The notes below the pieces were generated by a model, which was not told the DNA's origin, searched no databases, and was given only the letters and a program-made list of their open reading frames with translations. Of a stretch of DNA of 64,000 bases, positions 24,420 to 33,500 are shown one piece after another. Each line of letters starts with the position of its first letter. The first letter of the stretch is position 1. The position numbers and the translations under genes are program-made. Source of the stretch: JAWQFO01 sp033436665 (GTDB lineage Bacteria > Pseudomonadota > Alphaproteobacteria > Rhodobacterales > Rhodobacteraceae); contig NZ_JAWQFO010000001.1 of assembly GCF_033436665.1 (NCBI RefSeq), positions 62,001 to 126,000 on the forward strand, written 5' to 3'.

Positions 24420-26477
24420 ATGAACAAGGCCAGGATCCGCCGCAGGCTGCGTCGCCTGAAGCGCCGGCTCGACAAGCCGTTCGAGATCGCGCGCGCGGCG
24501 AACGACGCCGCCGAGATGGAGCGTCTCGAGGACATCGCTGAAGAGATCAACGATCTGCGAGAGAACCTCGACCAGCTCTCCCTCGGCAACGTTGCGGCCA
24601 GCGTGAAGGAAATCCGGGCGCAGATCGACGGTGGCCCCGGCGATCTTGTGGAAGAAGTCAACCTCGGCGGCGTCTCGCTGGCCGCCCTGCGACGCATCAT
24701 CGAGCAGAGCCTCGACGACGCGCCTGTGCCGGACGATGACGAAGACGATGCGGACCGCCCCAAAAAAAAGCGGGCTGCAGAAGACGCGCAGGAGACGCCA
24801 TCCGAAACCTTCGGACCCGAGATCCCACCACCCGCGTCGCCGGCCCTTGTCGCCGCGGCCCCGGTCGACGACACGCAAGGCCGCCTGGTGCTGACCGAGG
24901 CGCATTTGATCGCGCTCTGGAAACGCTCGCAGTTTCCGATCAAGGGCGACTGCCTGACCGTCTTCGGTCTGCGCGGCTGCCGCCCGGTGATGGTGTCGGG
25001 AACGGGGATGGCCTCGGGGCACGAGATCACGATGGCGCCGGTGAACTACGAAACCATGAACTGCACGATGGGGCACTGGCACCCCGGCAAGGGGCTGGCG
25101 GTTTTTCCCGGTTCGACCGTTCCATTCGGGGTCACGGTCGCGCGCCGTCTCGCCAGCGGCGGGGTCGGTGTCAACCAGATGGGGCGCGGGCGTTACGACA
25201 AGTACACCGCCGGCTGGCACAAGCGATCCGAGGGCAGCGGTGGCCATTGGGCCTTGCAGCAGGATTGCGCGATCACGATCCAGCGCACGGCCAACGACAC
25301 ACTGTTTGACAATTCCGACCGCTGGGAAGTTGGACGCATCGCCGGGGATAACATCCATTGCGCTTTCCACATGGGGGTCGACGGCAATGTCGCGGACGCG
25401 CGTTTTTCCTCGGCGGGCTGCCAGACGATCGCGGGTACGGTCAAGAAAGGTCGCCGCGGATCCGAGCAGGGCCCTTTCCGAAATTTCATAACACCTTTCG
25501 CCGACCGGCTCGGCGGGCAGAAATCCTGCGAGTACGTGCTCTTCGCTGCAGAAGAAGCACAGATCATGATCCGCACACACTACGCGGGCAAATCGGTCAT
25601 CCTGCGTATGGGATCGCAGGGTCCGCTGGTGGCGCAGTTGCAGGAGGCCCTGAACGACACGCGCAATTCCGCGATCAAGGTCGACGGCGATTTCGGCCCC
25701 AACACTTTCCAGGCGGTCATCGACTTCCAGACCCGCGCGTTCGGCCCGGATGCGGATGACGGAATCGTCGGCGCCGGTACGGCGGCGGCGCTGGACATGC
25801 GACTGCCGGATTTCGACTTCGAGGATGCGATCTCGGGCGGGCAGGGGCACGGTGGGCCGATCGGCCGGGTGCCCGCGCCGAGCGCTTCGGCTGCCATCGC
25901 GGGCGCCGGAGCATTGCCGCTTCTGCAGGCGCGCAGCTCGACGCAACCGGACACCAAGCTGGCGTTCGGCGCGGTCACCCGGAAGAAGCATGGCCAGGCC
26001 TTCAACGAGAAAGTCATCGCCATTGCCAACCGGCTGCGCTGCGATCCCAACCACCTGATGGCGGTGATGGCCTTCGAAACCGGCGAGAGCTTTTCGCCGG
26101 CCCAGAAGAATGCCGCCGGCTCTGGCGCCACAGGGCTGATCCAGTTCATGCCCGCCACGGCGCGCGACCTCGGGACCAGTACCAGTCTTCTGGCCAAGAT
26201 GAGCGCGATCGCCCAACTCGACATCGTGGAGCGCTACCTGAAGCGAAACTCGCGGGGCCATCCTCTGGTCTCGCTTCCTGACGTCTACATGACCGTTTTG
26301 CTGCCCGCGGCGGTGGGAAAGCTCGACAGCCACGTCCTGTTCTCCAAGCCTTCGCGGGCCTATGAGCAGAACAAGGGCCTGGACAAGAACCGCAACGGGC
26401 GGATCACCAAGGCGGAGGCCGCCGGCAAGGTTCAGGACAAACTCGTGCTCGGTATGAAGGCGGGCCGCTTCGGCTGA
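24420..26477 (+). CDS. Multidomain peptidoglycan-active protein: L,D-transpeptidase-like, PG-binding, lytic transglycosylase, EF-hand loop
   Basis: A 685-residue protein behind GGAGGGGTGAG. Residues 1-100 are basic then coiled-coil; no signal peptide is seen. An acidic/Pro-rich linker (~100-150) follows. Residues ~150-375 contain NIHCAFHMG ... SSAGCQTI (His ~311, Cys ~333), recalling the His/Ser-x-Gly-Cys site of YkuD L,D-transpeptidases; this is a weak similarity. Residues ~393-458 are a PG_binding_1 domain (VILRMGSQGPLVAQLQEAL ... VDGDFGPNTFQAVIDFQ). Residues ~528-640 are an SLT-like domain with catalytic Glu in AFETGESF and GLIQFMPATARDLG. Near 655-667 DKNRNGRITKAEA fits an EF-hand calcium loop. 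How it reaches the wall is unclear. Confidence 0.78.
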   Translation: MNKARIRRRLRRLKRRLDKPFEIARAANDAAEMERLEDIAEEINDLRENLDQLSLGNVAASVKEIRAQIDGGPGDLVEEVNLGGVSLAALRRIIEQSLDDAPVPDDDEDDADRPKKKRAAEDAQETPSETFGPEIPPPASPALVAAAPVDDTQGRLVLTEAHLIALWKRSQFPIKGDCLTVFGLRGCRPVMVSGTGMASGHEITMAPVNYETMNCTMGHWHPGKGLAVFPGSTVPFGVTVARRLASGGVGVNQMGRGRYDKYTAGWHKRSEGSGGHWALQQDCAITIQRTANDTLFDNSDRWEVGRIAGDNIHCAFHMGVDGNVADARFSSAGCQTIAGTVKKGRRGSEQGPFRNFITPFADRLGGQKSCEYVLFAAEEAQIMIRTHYAGKSVILRMGSQGPLVAQLQEALNDTRNSAIKVDGDFGPNTFQAVIDFQTRAFGPDADDGIVGAGTAAALDMRLPDFDFEDAISGGQGHGGPIGRVPAPSASAAIAGAGALPLLQARSSTQPDTKLAFGAVTRKKHGQAFNEKVIAIANRLRCDPNHLMAVMAFETGESFSPAQKNAAGSGATGLIQFMPATARDLGTSTSLLAKMSAIAQLDIVERYLKRNSRGHPLVSLPDVYMTVLLPAAVGKLDSHVLFSKPSRAYEQNKGLDKNRNGRITKAEAAGKVQDKLVLGMKAGRFG

Positions 26478-26594
26478 TCGCAGCCAAGGCCGATCACATT
26501 TCCGCCGGGTGAAAATTTCCGTCTCCACAAACCAGGCGATTGCGCTTAGCTTGACCCGATTATTGAGTATCACTGTTTTTGGATTCGCAGCTAC

Positions 26595-28469
26595 ATGGCC
26601 TTTCGATCGGTCACGTCCCAGTCGATCACCGCGGAGATCGTCGAGAACCCCATATTCTCAGCCCTTGGCAGCTGGTCTGGTGGCCGCTTCGAAAAATGGA
26701 GCAGCCAGACCCTAACCTACACGCTGAACCGCAACGACACCAATCCCGACGGTCAGCTTGCAGCGGCCTGGCCGGATGCTCTCTCGCGGGCCATCCGGCA
26801 GGCGCATGAAGACATTTCCGACGTCAGCCGCCTGAAGTTCCGCGAGGTTCCCGACCGTCTTCCGGTCAGCGACGGCGCCGATCTTGACTACTGGTATTAT
26901 CGCAACCCGTTCGACGGTTCGGCGGGATATTCCTACGGCGTCGGCGGCAACGGGTCGTCCTTCAATGCCGATGCGGTTTATCTCGAAGGCGTGCTGACCG
27001 GCGACGGGCTTGCCTACGGCGGCATCAACTACGGCACGGTGATCCACGAGGCGCTTCACAATCTCGGACTCGATCATCCGCACGAAGGTTTCGCCCGGCT
27101 GCCGGGGGTGTCCTCCGACGACGATACCGGCAACTCCGCGCTCAACCAGATGCTTTATACGGTGATGTCCTACAACCGCGTCGATCAGGTCGATGCGCAG
27201 GGTCGCGAGACCACGGGCTATCCGTTTACATACCAGACCGTCGATCGCAGCTTCGCCACGCTTGGCACCTTCGACATCGCCATGCTGCAGCTGCTTTACG
27301 GTGCGAACATGCAGCATGCGACCGGTGACACGATCTACCGGCTGCCGAACCGGAACGAGACCGGCACCCATTACAAGGCGATCTGGGATGCCGGCGGCAC
27401 CGACGAATTCCGCTTCGACGGCGGACGCGACGTGCGCATCGACCTGCGCCCGGCGACGCTCGATCTCGATGACGGGATGCGGGCGGGCGGCCTGCTGTCG
27501 AGCGCGCAGGGCGTTCATGGCGGCTACACCATCGCTTTCGGCGCACGGATCGAAAACGCGACCGGAGGCTCCGGGGATGATGCGATCGTTGGCAACGGAT
27601 TTGGCAACGTGCTCAACGGGCGCGGCGGGGGCGACAGAATCTCCGGTCTTGGCGGGTCGGACACGATCATCGGCGGGACGGGTCGCGACGACCTGAGCGG
27701 AGCGCGCGGCAACGACGTCATCCGCGGACTGGGCGGTGCGGACGACATGCGCGGCGGCGCCGGGTTCGACTGGCTGGACTACCGGGGTTCGGGCGGCGTC
27801 ACCGTGAACCTGCAGCGAGACATCGCCCGGGGCGGACACGCCGACGGCGACAAGATCGCCTCGTTCGAAGGCGTCATCGGTTCGGCGCGTGGCGATCGTC
27901 TGCTTGGCGACCGCGGGGCCAACAAATTCGAGGGCCATGCCGGAAACGACGTCATAAAAGGCGGTGGCGGGCGCGATGTCGTCTCGGGCGGCCCGGGGCG
28001 GGACAAGCTGTTCGGCGGCCCGAAGTCCGACCTGCTGGACTACAGCGGATCGGAGGCCGGCGTGCTCGTGAACCTGTCGACCGGGCGTGGAGCGCGGGGC
28101 GATGCCGCCGGTGACAGGCTGGCGAGCTTCGAGCGCGTGCGCGGCTCGGCCGAGGATGACAAGCTTATCGGCGGCGACGGCAAGAACATCCTGATCGGCG
28201 GGCGCGGCGCGGACGTGCTGAACGGCCGCGGCGGGCAGGACATGATGAAGGGCCAGGGCGGTTCGGACACGTTCCAGTTCAACTTCGGGTCCGACGTGCT
28301 CAAGGGCGGGAAGGGGCGCGATCACGCGTATTTCCGCGGAGACATGTCCGATTACGATGTCAAGGACCGGCCCGGCGCCTCATGGAAGGTCGTCGATCTT
28401 TCCACGGGCCATGTCGACATCCTGAAAAGCGTCGAGGTGCTGCATTTCGACGACATGATCCTGACCTGA
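26595..28469 (+). CDS. Serralysin-like RTX metalloprotease (M10)
   Basis: A 624-residue secreted protease. The metzincin zinc site HEALHNLGLDH is at residues 151-161 and the Met-turn TVMSYN follows near 196. From about residue 325 on there are many glycine/aspartate nonapeptide RTX repeats (GGSGDDAIVGNGFGNVLNG, GGTGRDDLSG, GGRGADVLNG) that bind calcium, ending in a type I secretion-like tail with DFDDMILT-type hydrophobic end. No N-terminal signal peptide is present, as expected for type I export, but no ABC/MFP exporter or inhibitor gene is nearby. No clear ribosome site precedes ATG 26595. Confidence 0.9.
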   Translation: MAFRSVTSQSITAEIVENPIFSALGSWSGGRFEKWSSQTLTYTLNRNDTNPDGQLAAAWPDALSRAIRQAHEDISDVSRLKFREVPDRLPVSDGADLDYWYYRNPFDGSAGYSYGVGGNGSSFNADAVYLEGVLTGDGLAYGGINYGTVIHEALHNLGLDHPHEGFARLPGVSSDDDTGNSALNQMLYTVMSYNRVDQVDAQGRETTGYPFTYQTVDRSFATLGTFDIAMLQLLYGANMQHATGDTIYRLPNRNETGTHYKAIWDAGGTDEFRFDGGRDVRIDLRPATLDLDDGMRAGGLLSSAQGVHGGYTIAFGARIENATGGSGDDAIVGNGFGNVLNGRGGGDRISGLGGSDTIIGGTGRDDLSGARGNDVIRGLGGADDMRGGAGFDWLDYRGSGGVTVNLQRDIARGGHADGDKIASFEGVIGSARGDRLLGDRGANKFEGHAGNDVIKGGGGRDVVSGGPGRDKLFGGPKSDLLDYSGSEAGVLVNLSTGRGARGDAAGDRLASFERVRGSAEDDKLIGGDGKNILIGGRGADVLNGRGGQDMMKGQGGSDTFQFNFGSDVLKGGKGRDHAYFRGDMSDYDVKDRPGASWKVVDLSTGHVDILKSVEVLHFDDMILT

Positions 28470-28508
28470 CCAGGTTCGCTTGTCAGCGGAAAGACGCCGA
28501 CCGGGTGC

Positions 28509-28531
28509 CGCTTTCCCAAGGGGAAGCGTTT
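28509..28531 (+). terminator. Possible terminator after the RTX protease gene
   Basis: CGCTTTCCC (28509-28517) and GGGGAAGCG (28520-28528) form a 9-base stem with one T-G wobble and a very tight loop, followed by TTT and a C/T-rich tail. It lies 40 bases after the stop codon. The short T run makes this a moderate call. Confidence 0.4.
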
Positions 28532-28561
28532 CCCGCCCAATAAAGCGGCGCCGGTGTCTGG

Positions 28562-28577
28562 ACGGTGTTTACACCGT
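28562..28577. promoter_or_regulatory. Perfect 16-base palindromic site upstream of tamA
   Basis: ACGGTGTTTACACCGT: arms ACGGTGT and ACACCGT are exact reverse complements around TT. It lies about 155 bases before the tamA start and resembles an operator for a dimeric repressor. The binding protein is unknown. Confidence 0.45.
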
Positions 28578-28732
28578 GCGATGCATGTCCTTATCATCCC
28601 AACAACCGGGGCTGAAAATCGGGCCGTCGGACCTGTCACGGGTTCGACGCATGCTAAGTCGCTTCTCACGCAGAACGAGGGGAAGAGCAGGGTGGAACTG
28701 GACACAGGCAAGATCACAATGGGCACGGTGCA

Positions 28733-30553
28733 TTGAGCGCGCCGAAGGTACGCAAGCCGAACAGCTGGGCTGTCACCTTAGGAGCCTCTGCGCTTGCCCT
28801 TGGCGCGGCGATCGGACCGGCTGGGGCCACCGACATCTACCTGCGCGGGCAGTTCAGTGATGATCTTGCCGATGCGCTCAAGGCCGGGTCTCTTCTGGTC
28901 GAGCAGCAGGCTCAGGAAAGCGAGGTACTTCCTCTCGAGGTTCTCTCGGCGGCACAAGCCGACTACAAGCGCCTGCTCGCGGTGCTTTACGACAACGGAT
29001 ATTTTGCGCCGGTCATCAGCATTCGCGTCGATGGCCGCGAGGCGGCGGACATTCCGCTGATCCGCTCGCCCGGTGCTGTCCGCCAGATCGACATTTCCAT
29101 CGACAAGGGTCGCAAGTTCACCTTCGGGCGTGCGAACATAGCCCCGATCATCTCGGATACCGAGATCCCGGACGGGTTCCGGTCGGGTGAAACGGCCCGG
29201 ATCAGCGTGATGAAGGACGCCGTCGGGTCCGGCATCGAGCGCTGGCGCGAGGAAGGCTATGCCAAGGCCCGGCTGGCGCGCGAACAGATCACCGCGAACC
29301 ACGGACAGGCGCGCGTGGACGCGGACCTGACGCTCGATCCCGGCCGAAAGCTGCGGTTCGGCGCCCTGACCATCACCGGTAACCGGGCCGTCCGGACCGA
29401 GCGCATCAGCGAAATCGCCGAACTGCCGGTCGGTGAGACCTATTCGCCCGAGGAGCTCGACGACGCGGCGGCCCGCCTGCGCCGCACTGGGGCATTCAGC
29501 GCCGTCGCCTTCATCGAGGCCGAGACGCCGAACCCGGACGGAACATTGCCGATGACGCTTCAGGTCACCGAGGAGAAGCCACGCCGCTTCGGCTTCGGCG
29601 CCGAGGTGGCCACGACCGAGGGCGTCTCGCTGAGTGCCTACTGGCTGCATCGAAACCTTTTGGGCGGTGCGGAGTCGCTGCGTTTCGACGCCGAGGTCAC
29701 CGGGATCGGCGGCGACACCGGCGGCACCGACTACCTCTTGTCGGTGCTGTTCAAGCGTCCGGCGACCTTCAACGAGGATACGAATTTCTTCGCCGGCGCC
29801 GCGATCGAGCGTCTCGACGAACCGAACTACTTCTCGGAGACCTACGAAGTGGTCGCAGGTTTCGAGCGGATCGCCGACGACAACCGCAGCTACCGGCTCG
29901 CCGCCGGGTTCCGCCACGCCGAGACCGAGGATGCGTTCGGCAAACGCGACTACACGCTCTTTCTCGTGCCCGCCGGTCTGACCTTCGATTACCGCGACAG
30001 GGAACTCGACGCGCGCTCGGGCTATTACGCCAACGTCGACGCGACCCCGTTCGCGGCCATCAAGGGCGCGGACAACGGCATGCTGACCGAGGCGGACGTG
30101 CGCTGGTACCGGAGCTTCGGAACCGACGACCGCACGACCTTCGCGTTTCGTGCGCAGCTCGGATCGCTGGTCGGCCCCGACCTCGACGAGGCGCCGGCCG
30201 ACTTCCTCTTCTATGCCGGCGGCAGCGACACGGTGCGCGGCCATCCGTATGAATCGCTGGGCGTCGAACTCGACAACGGCGACACCGTCGGCGGCCGGTC
30301 GTTTCTCGGTCTCTCGGCCGAAATGCGGTTCCGAACGCAAGGAAACCTCGGCTACGTGGCCTTCGCCGACGCGGGCTACATCGGTGCCGAGGAGTTTCCG
30401 GACGGGTCCGGGGAATGGCAGACCGGCGCGGGCCTCGGGCTGCGCTACGACACAACCATCGGGCCGATCCGGCTCGATGTGGCGGTGCCCACGTCGGGCA
30501 GGAACAAGGGCGACAATATCGAGGTCTACATCGGCATAGGGCAGGCATTCTGA
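28733..30553 (+). CDS. tamA: TamA: outer-membrane translocation and assembly module, BamA family
   Basis: A 606-residue Omp85 protein: signal peptide (WAVTLGASALALGAAIGPAGA), POTRA-type repeats over residues ~40-280 (for example FGALTITGNRAVRTERISEI), and a C-terminal 16-strand barrel (FGFGAEVATTEGVSLSAYW onwards) with the conserved GGSDTVRGHPYES loop and terminal Phe. With TamB it forms a conduit that helps insert outer-membrane proteins and move phospholipids. The only in-frame start is the TTG at 28733, after an in-frame stop at 28655; its TTGA overlaps the stop of a short upstream frame. The stop overlaps tamB (TGATG). Confidence 0.93.
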   Translation: MSAPKVRKPNSWAVTLGASALALGAAIGPAGATDIYLRGQFSDDLADALKAGSLLVEQQAQESEVLPLEVLSAAQADYKRLLAVLYDNGYFAPVISIRVDGREAADIPLIRSPGAVRQIDISIDKGRKFTFGRANIAPIISDTEIPDGFRSGETARISVMKDAVGSGIERWREEGYAKARLAREQITANHGQARVDADLTLDPGRKLRFGALTITGNRAVRTERISEIAELPVGETYSPEELDDAAARLRRTGAFSAVAFIEAETPNPDGTLPMTLQVTEEKPRRFGFGAEVATTEGVSLSAYWLHRNLLGGAESLRFDAEVTGIGGDTGGTDYLLSVLFKRPATFNEDTNFFAGAAIERLDEPNYFSETYEVVAGFERIADDNRSYRLAAGFRHAETEDAFGKRDYTLFLVPAGLTFDYRDRELDARSGYYANVDATPFAAIKGADNGMLTEADVRWYRSFGTDDRTTFAFRAQLGSLVGPDLDEAPADFLFYAGGSDTVRGHPYESLGVELDNGDTVGGRSFLGLSAEMRFRTQGNLGYVAFADAGYIGAEEFPDGSGEWQTGAGLGLRYDTTIGPIRLDVAVPTSGRNKGDNIEVYIGIGQAF

Positions 30554-33500
30554 TGCGCATCCTGAAACGGTTTCTCATCGTGCTGTGGGCGTTGACGCTA
30601 CCGGCCCCGCTGCTGGCACAGGATGACGACGAGGACCGGGGCTTCGTAGTCGGAACGCTCGAGAACGCCCTGTCCGGGCCGGGACGTTTCGTGCGTATCG
30701 AGGGGTTCGAAGGGGCGCTGAGCTCCGAAGCCACGATGGAGCGCATGGAGATCGCCGACGAAGAGGGCGTCTGGCTGACGCTCGAGAATGTGGTGCTGGA
30801 CTGGAGCCGCCTGGCGCTTCTGCGCGGCCGTCTCGAAGTGGAACGCCTGTCGGCGGAACGGCTCGACATTCCGCGCCTGCCGATCCCGTCGGACGAGGTC
30901 GCTGTGCCGGATGCCGAGGCGACCGGATTTGCGCTGCCCGAATTGCCGGTCACCATCAACGTTCAGGAATTCGAGGTCGAAGCGATCGCGCTCGGCGCGC
31001 CGATCCTCGGTGAGGCCGCGGAACTGACGGTCAGTGCTTCGGCCCGGCTCGACGACGACGGACTTCAGGCCAACGTCAGCGCACAGCGGACCGACGGGCG
31101 CGATGGCGAATTGGTTGCCGACGTATCTTTTGGACGCGAATCCAACGATTTGAACCTCGACCTTCAACTTGAGGAATCGCCGGGAGGCCTCGCAGCACGG
31201 GCCTTGCAGATTCCCGGGTCGCCGTCGGTCAGCCTCACGGTTGCGGGCCAGGGCCCGCTGTCGGATTTCGCCGCCGACATCGGGCTGAGCACCGACGGGC
31301 AGGAAAGGATCGCCGGTCGGGTCACGCTGACCGAAGAAGAAACTGCCGAGGGCGCCGACCTGCAGATTGCCGCCGATGTGGGCGGCGACGTGACCGCAAT
31401 CGTGCTGCCGCAGTACCACGAGTTTTTCGGCCCGGACGTGCGCCTGAGGCTTGACGCGCTGCGCCGGGCGGACGGCTCGACCGAGGTGCGCGACATGCGC
31501 GTGACCGCCCGTGCGCTCGACCTCAGCGGGCAGGTGCGGATCGACCAGGCCAACTGGCCGAGCTTTATCGACGTGACCGGCACGATCGTGGACGAGACCG
31601 GAAGCGCGGTCATTCTTCCGGTGGGCGGCGTGACCGTCGACCGCGTCGACCTGTCGGTGTCCTACGATGCTGCTCAGGGCGATGCGCTGTCGGGCCGGTT
31701 CGACATCACGGAACTCGAACACGAGGCGGCCACGGTATCGCGTGCGCAACTGGCGCTCGATGGAACGCTGGTGGGGTCGCTGGAATCGGTCGGCCAGTTC
31801 CTTGCAGATCTGACCTTCGAAGCCGAGGGCCTCGGGCTTGCAGACGAGAGCGCTGGCCGCGCGCTGGGTGAGGCGATCACCGGTCAGGCCAACATCAACT
31901 ACGTGGAGGGGCAGCCGATCCGGATCACCGACGTTACACTGCGCGGCGACGATTACGGGCTGGTCGGTCAGGCGATCGTCGGAGCGCTGGAAGAGGGCTT
32001 CCCGACCCGCATCGGGATTGCCGTGGACGCCGACGACCTGTCGCGCTTTTCGGCGCTGTCCGGGCAGACCCTGTCCGGGGCCGCCGACGTCACCGTGGCG
32101 GGCAATGTCACGCCGCTGGCCGGGTTCTTCGACGTCGTGATCGACGGCAGTTCGCAGGACCTCGGCATCGGGATCCCCGAGGCGGACGCGGCACTTGCCG
32201 GTCGCACGGTGCTGTCCATCGTAGCCGCGCGCAACGACACCGGCACTTTCCTGCGCGACATGACCTTCGACAACGATGCCATGCGCCTGACGGCCTCGGC
32301 TTTCCTGCGCTCGAACCAGAGCGAGGCGACGCTGGATGCCGAGTTCTTCGATGTCGCCGTGATCGCGCCCCAGTACAGCGGACCGCTGCTGGTCAAGGCC
32401 GAAGCCACTCAGGACGGGCAGGGCTGGGTCGTCGACGCCGGCGTCGATGGCCCTTACGACACGCGGGTAGAGCTGATCGGCCGGGCCACCGGACCGAACG
32501 CAGATCTCAAGTTCGACCTCGACGTTCCCGAAATCGCACCGCTGGTGCCGGATCTGTCCGGCGCAGTCACGGCGACCGGCCGCGCGTTCCAGTCGCCGGA
32601 GGGCTGGCGCGTGGACCTGCAGGCGGACGGTCCCTACCAAGCGACGGTCGCGCTGGAAGGGTTGGCAACGGGGGCCGACGCCGATCTCGACTTCGACCTG
32701 TCGATTCCCGATATCGAGCCGCTTGCACCGGGCATCTCCGGGGCCGTGAGTGCGCAGGGCAATGCGCGGAACTCGCCCGAGGGCTGGCGGGTCGATCTCG
32801 CCGCAACCGCGCCCTACGACGCCGAGCTGTCGCTGGAAGGTCTCGCAACCGGGCCGGACGCACAGCTCAATCTCGATCTGGCAGTTCCGGATCTGCAGCC
32901 GCTGGTGCCTTCCATCGAAGGTGCGTTGACCGTGACCGGCGTCGCCGCGCAGTCGCCCGAAGGCTGGCGCGTCGACCTCGACGTCGACGGGCCTTACGAG
33001 GCTCAGGTCGCGCTGGACGGTCTGGCGACCGGTACCGATGCGCAGCTCAACCTCGATCTCTCGGTGCCGGACCTGCAACCGCTGATTCCCACGATCGAAG
33101 GGGCGCTGACCGCGACCGGCGTGGCCGAGCAGACGCCCGAAGGCTGGCGCGTCGACCTCGACGTCGACGGCCCCTATCAGGCGAAGGTGGCGCTTGAAGG
33201 TCTGGCGACCGGCGCGAACGCGAACCTCGATTTCGACCTGTCGCTTCCGGACGTGCAGCCGCTGGTCCCGCAGGTCTCCGGGCCGCTGACCGCCACCGGG
33301 AACGCACAACAGTCGCCCGAAGGCTGGCGTGTCGATCTGCAGGCTGACGGTCCCTTCGATGCCGAAGTCGCCCTGCGCGGTCTCGCCACCGGCCCCGAGT
33401 CGGACCTTGCCTTCGAACTCTCGGTTCCCGACCTGCAGCCCGTCGTGCCTCAGGTGACTGGCGGTATCGATGCCCGCGGCAACCTGCGGCCGCGTGAGGA

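Noticed and set aside
24327..26573. 748-codon frame antisense to the peptidoglycan protein
   Set aside because: The forward gene has four recognisable domains; the reverse frame has none.
28554..28736. 60-codon frame before tamA
   Set aside because: No ribosome site and no protein-like features. Only its overlap with the tamA TTG start was kept as an observation.
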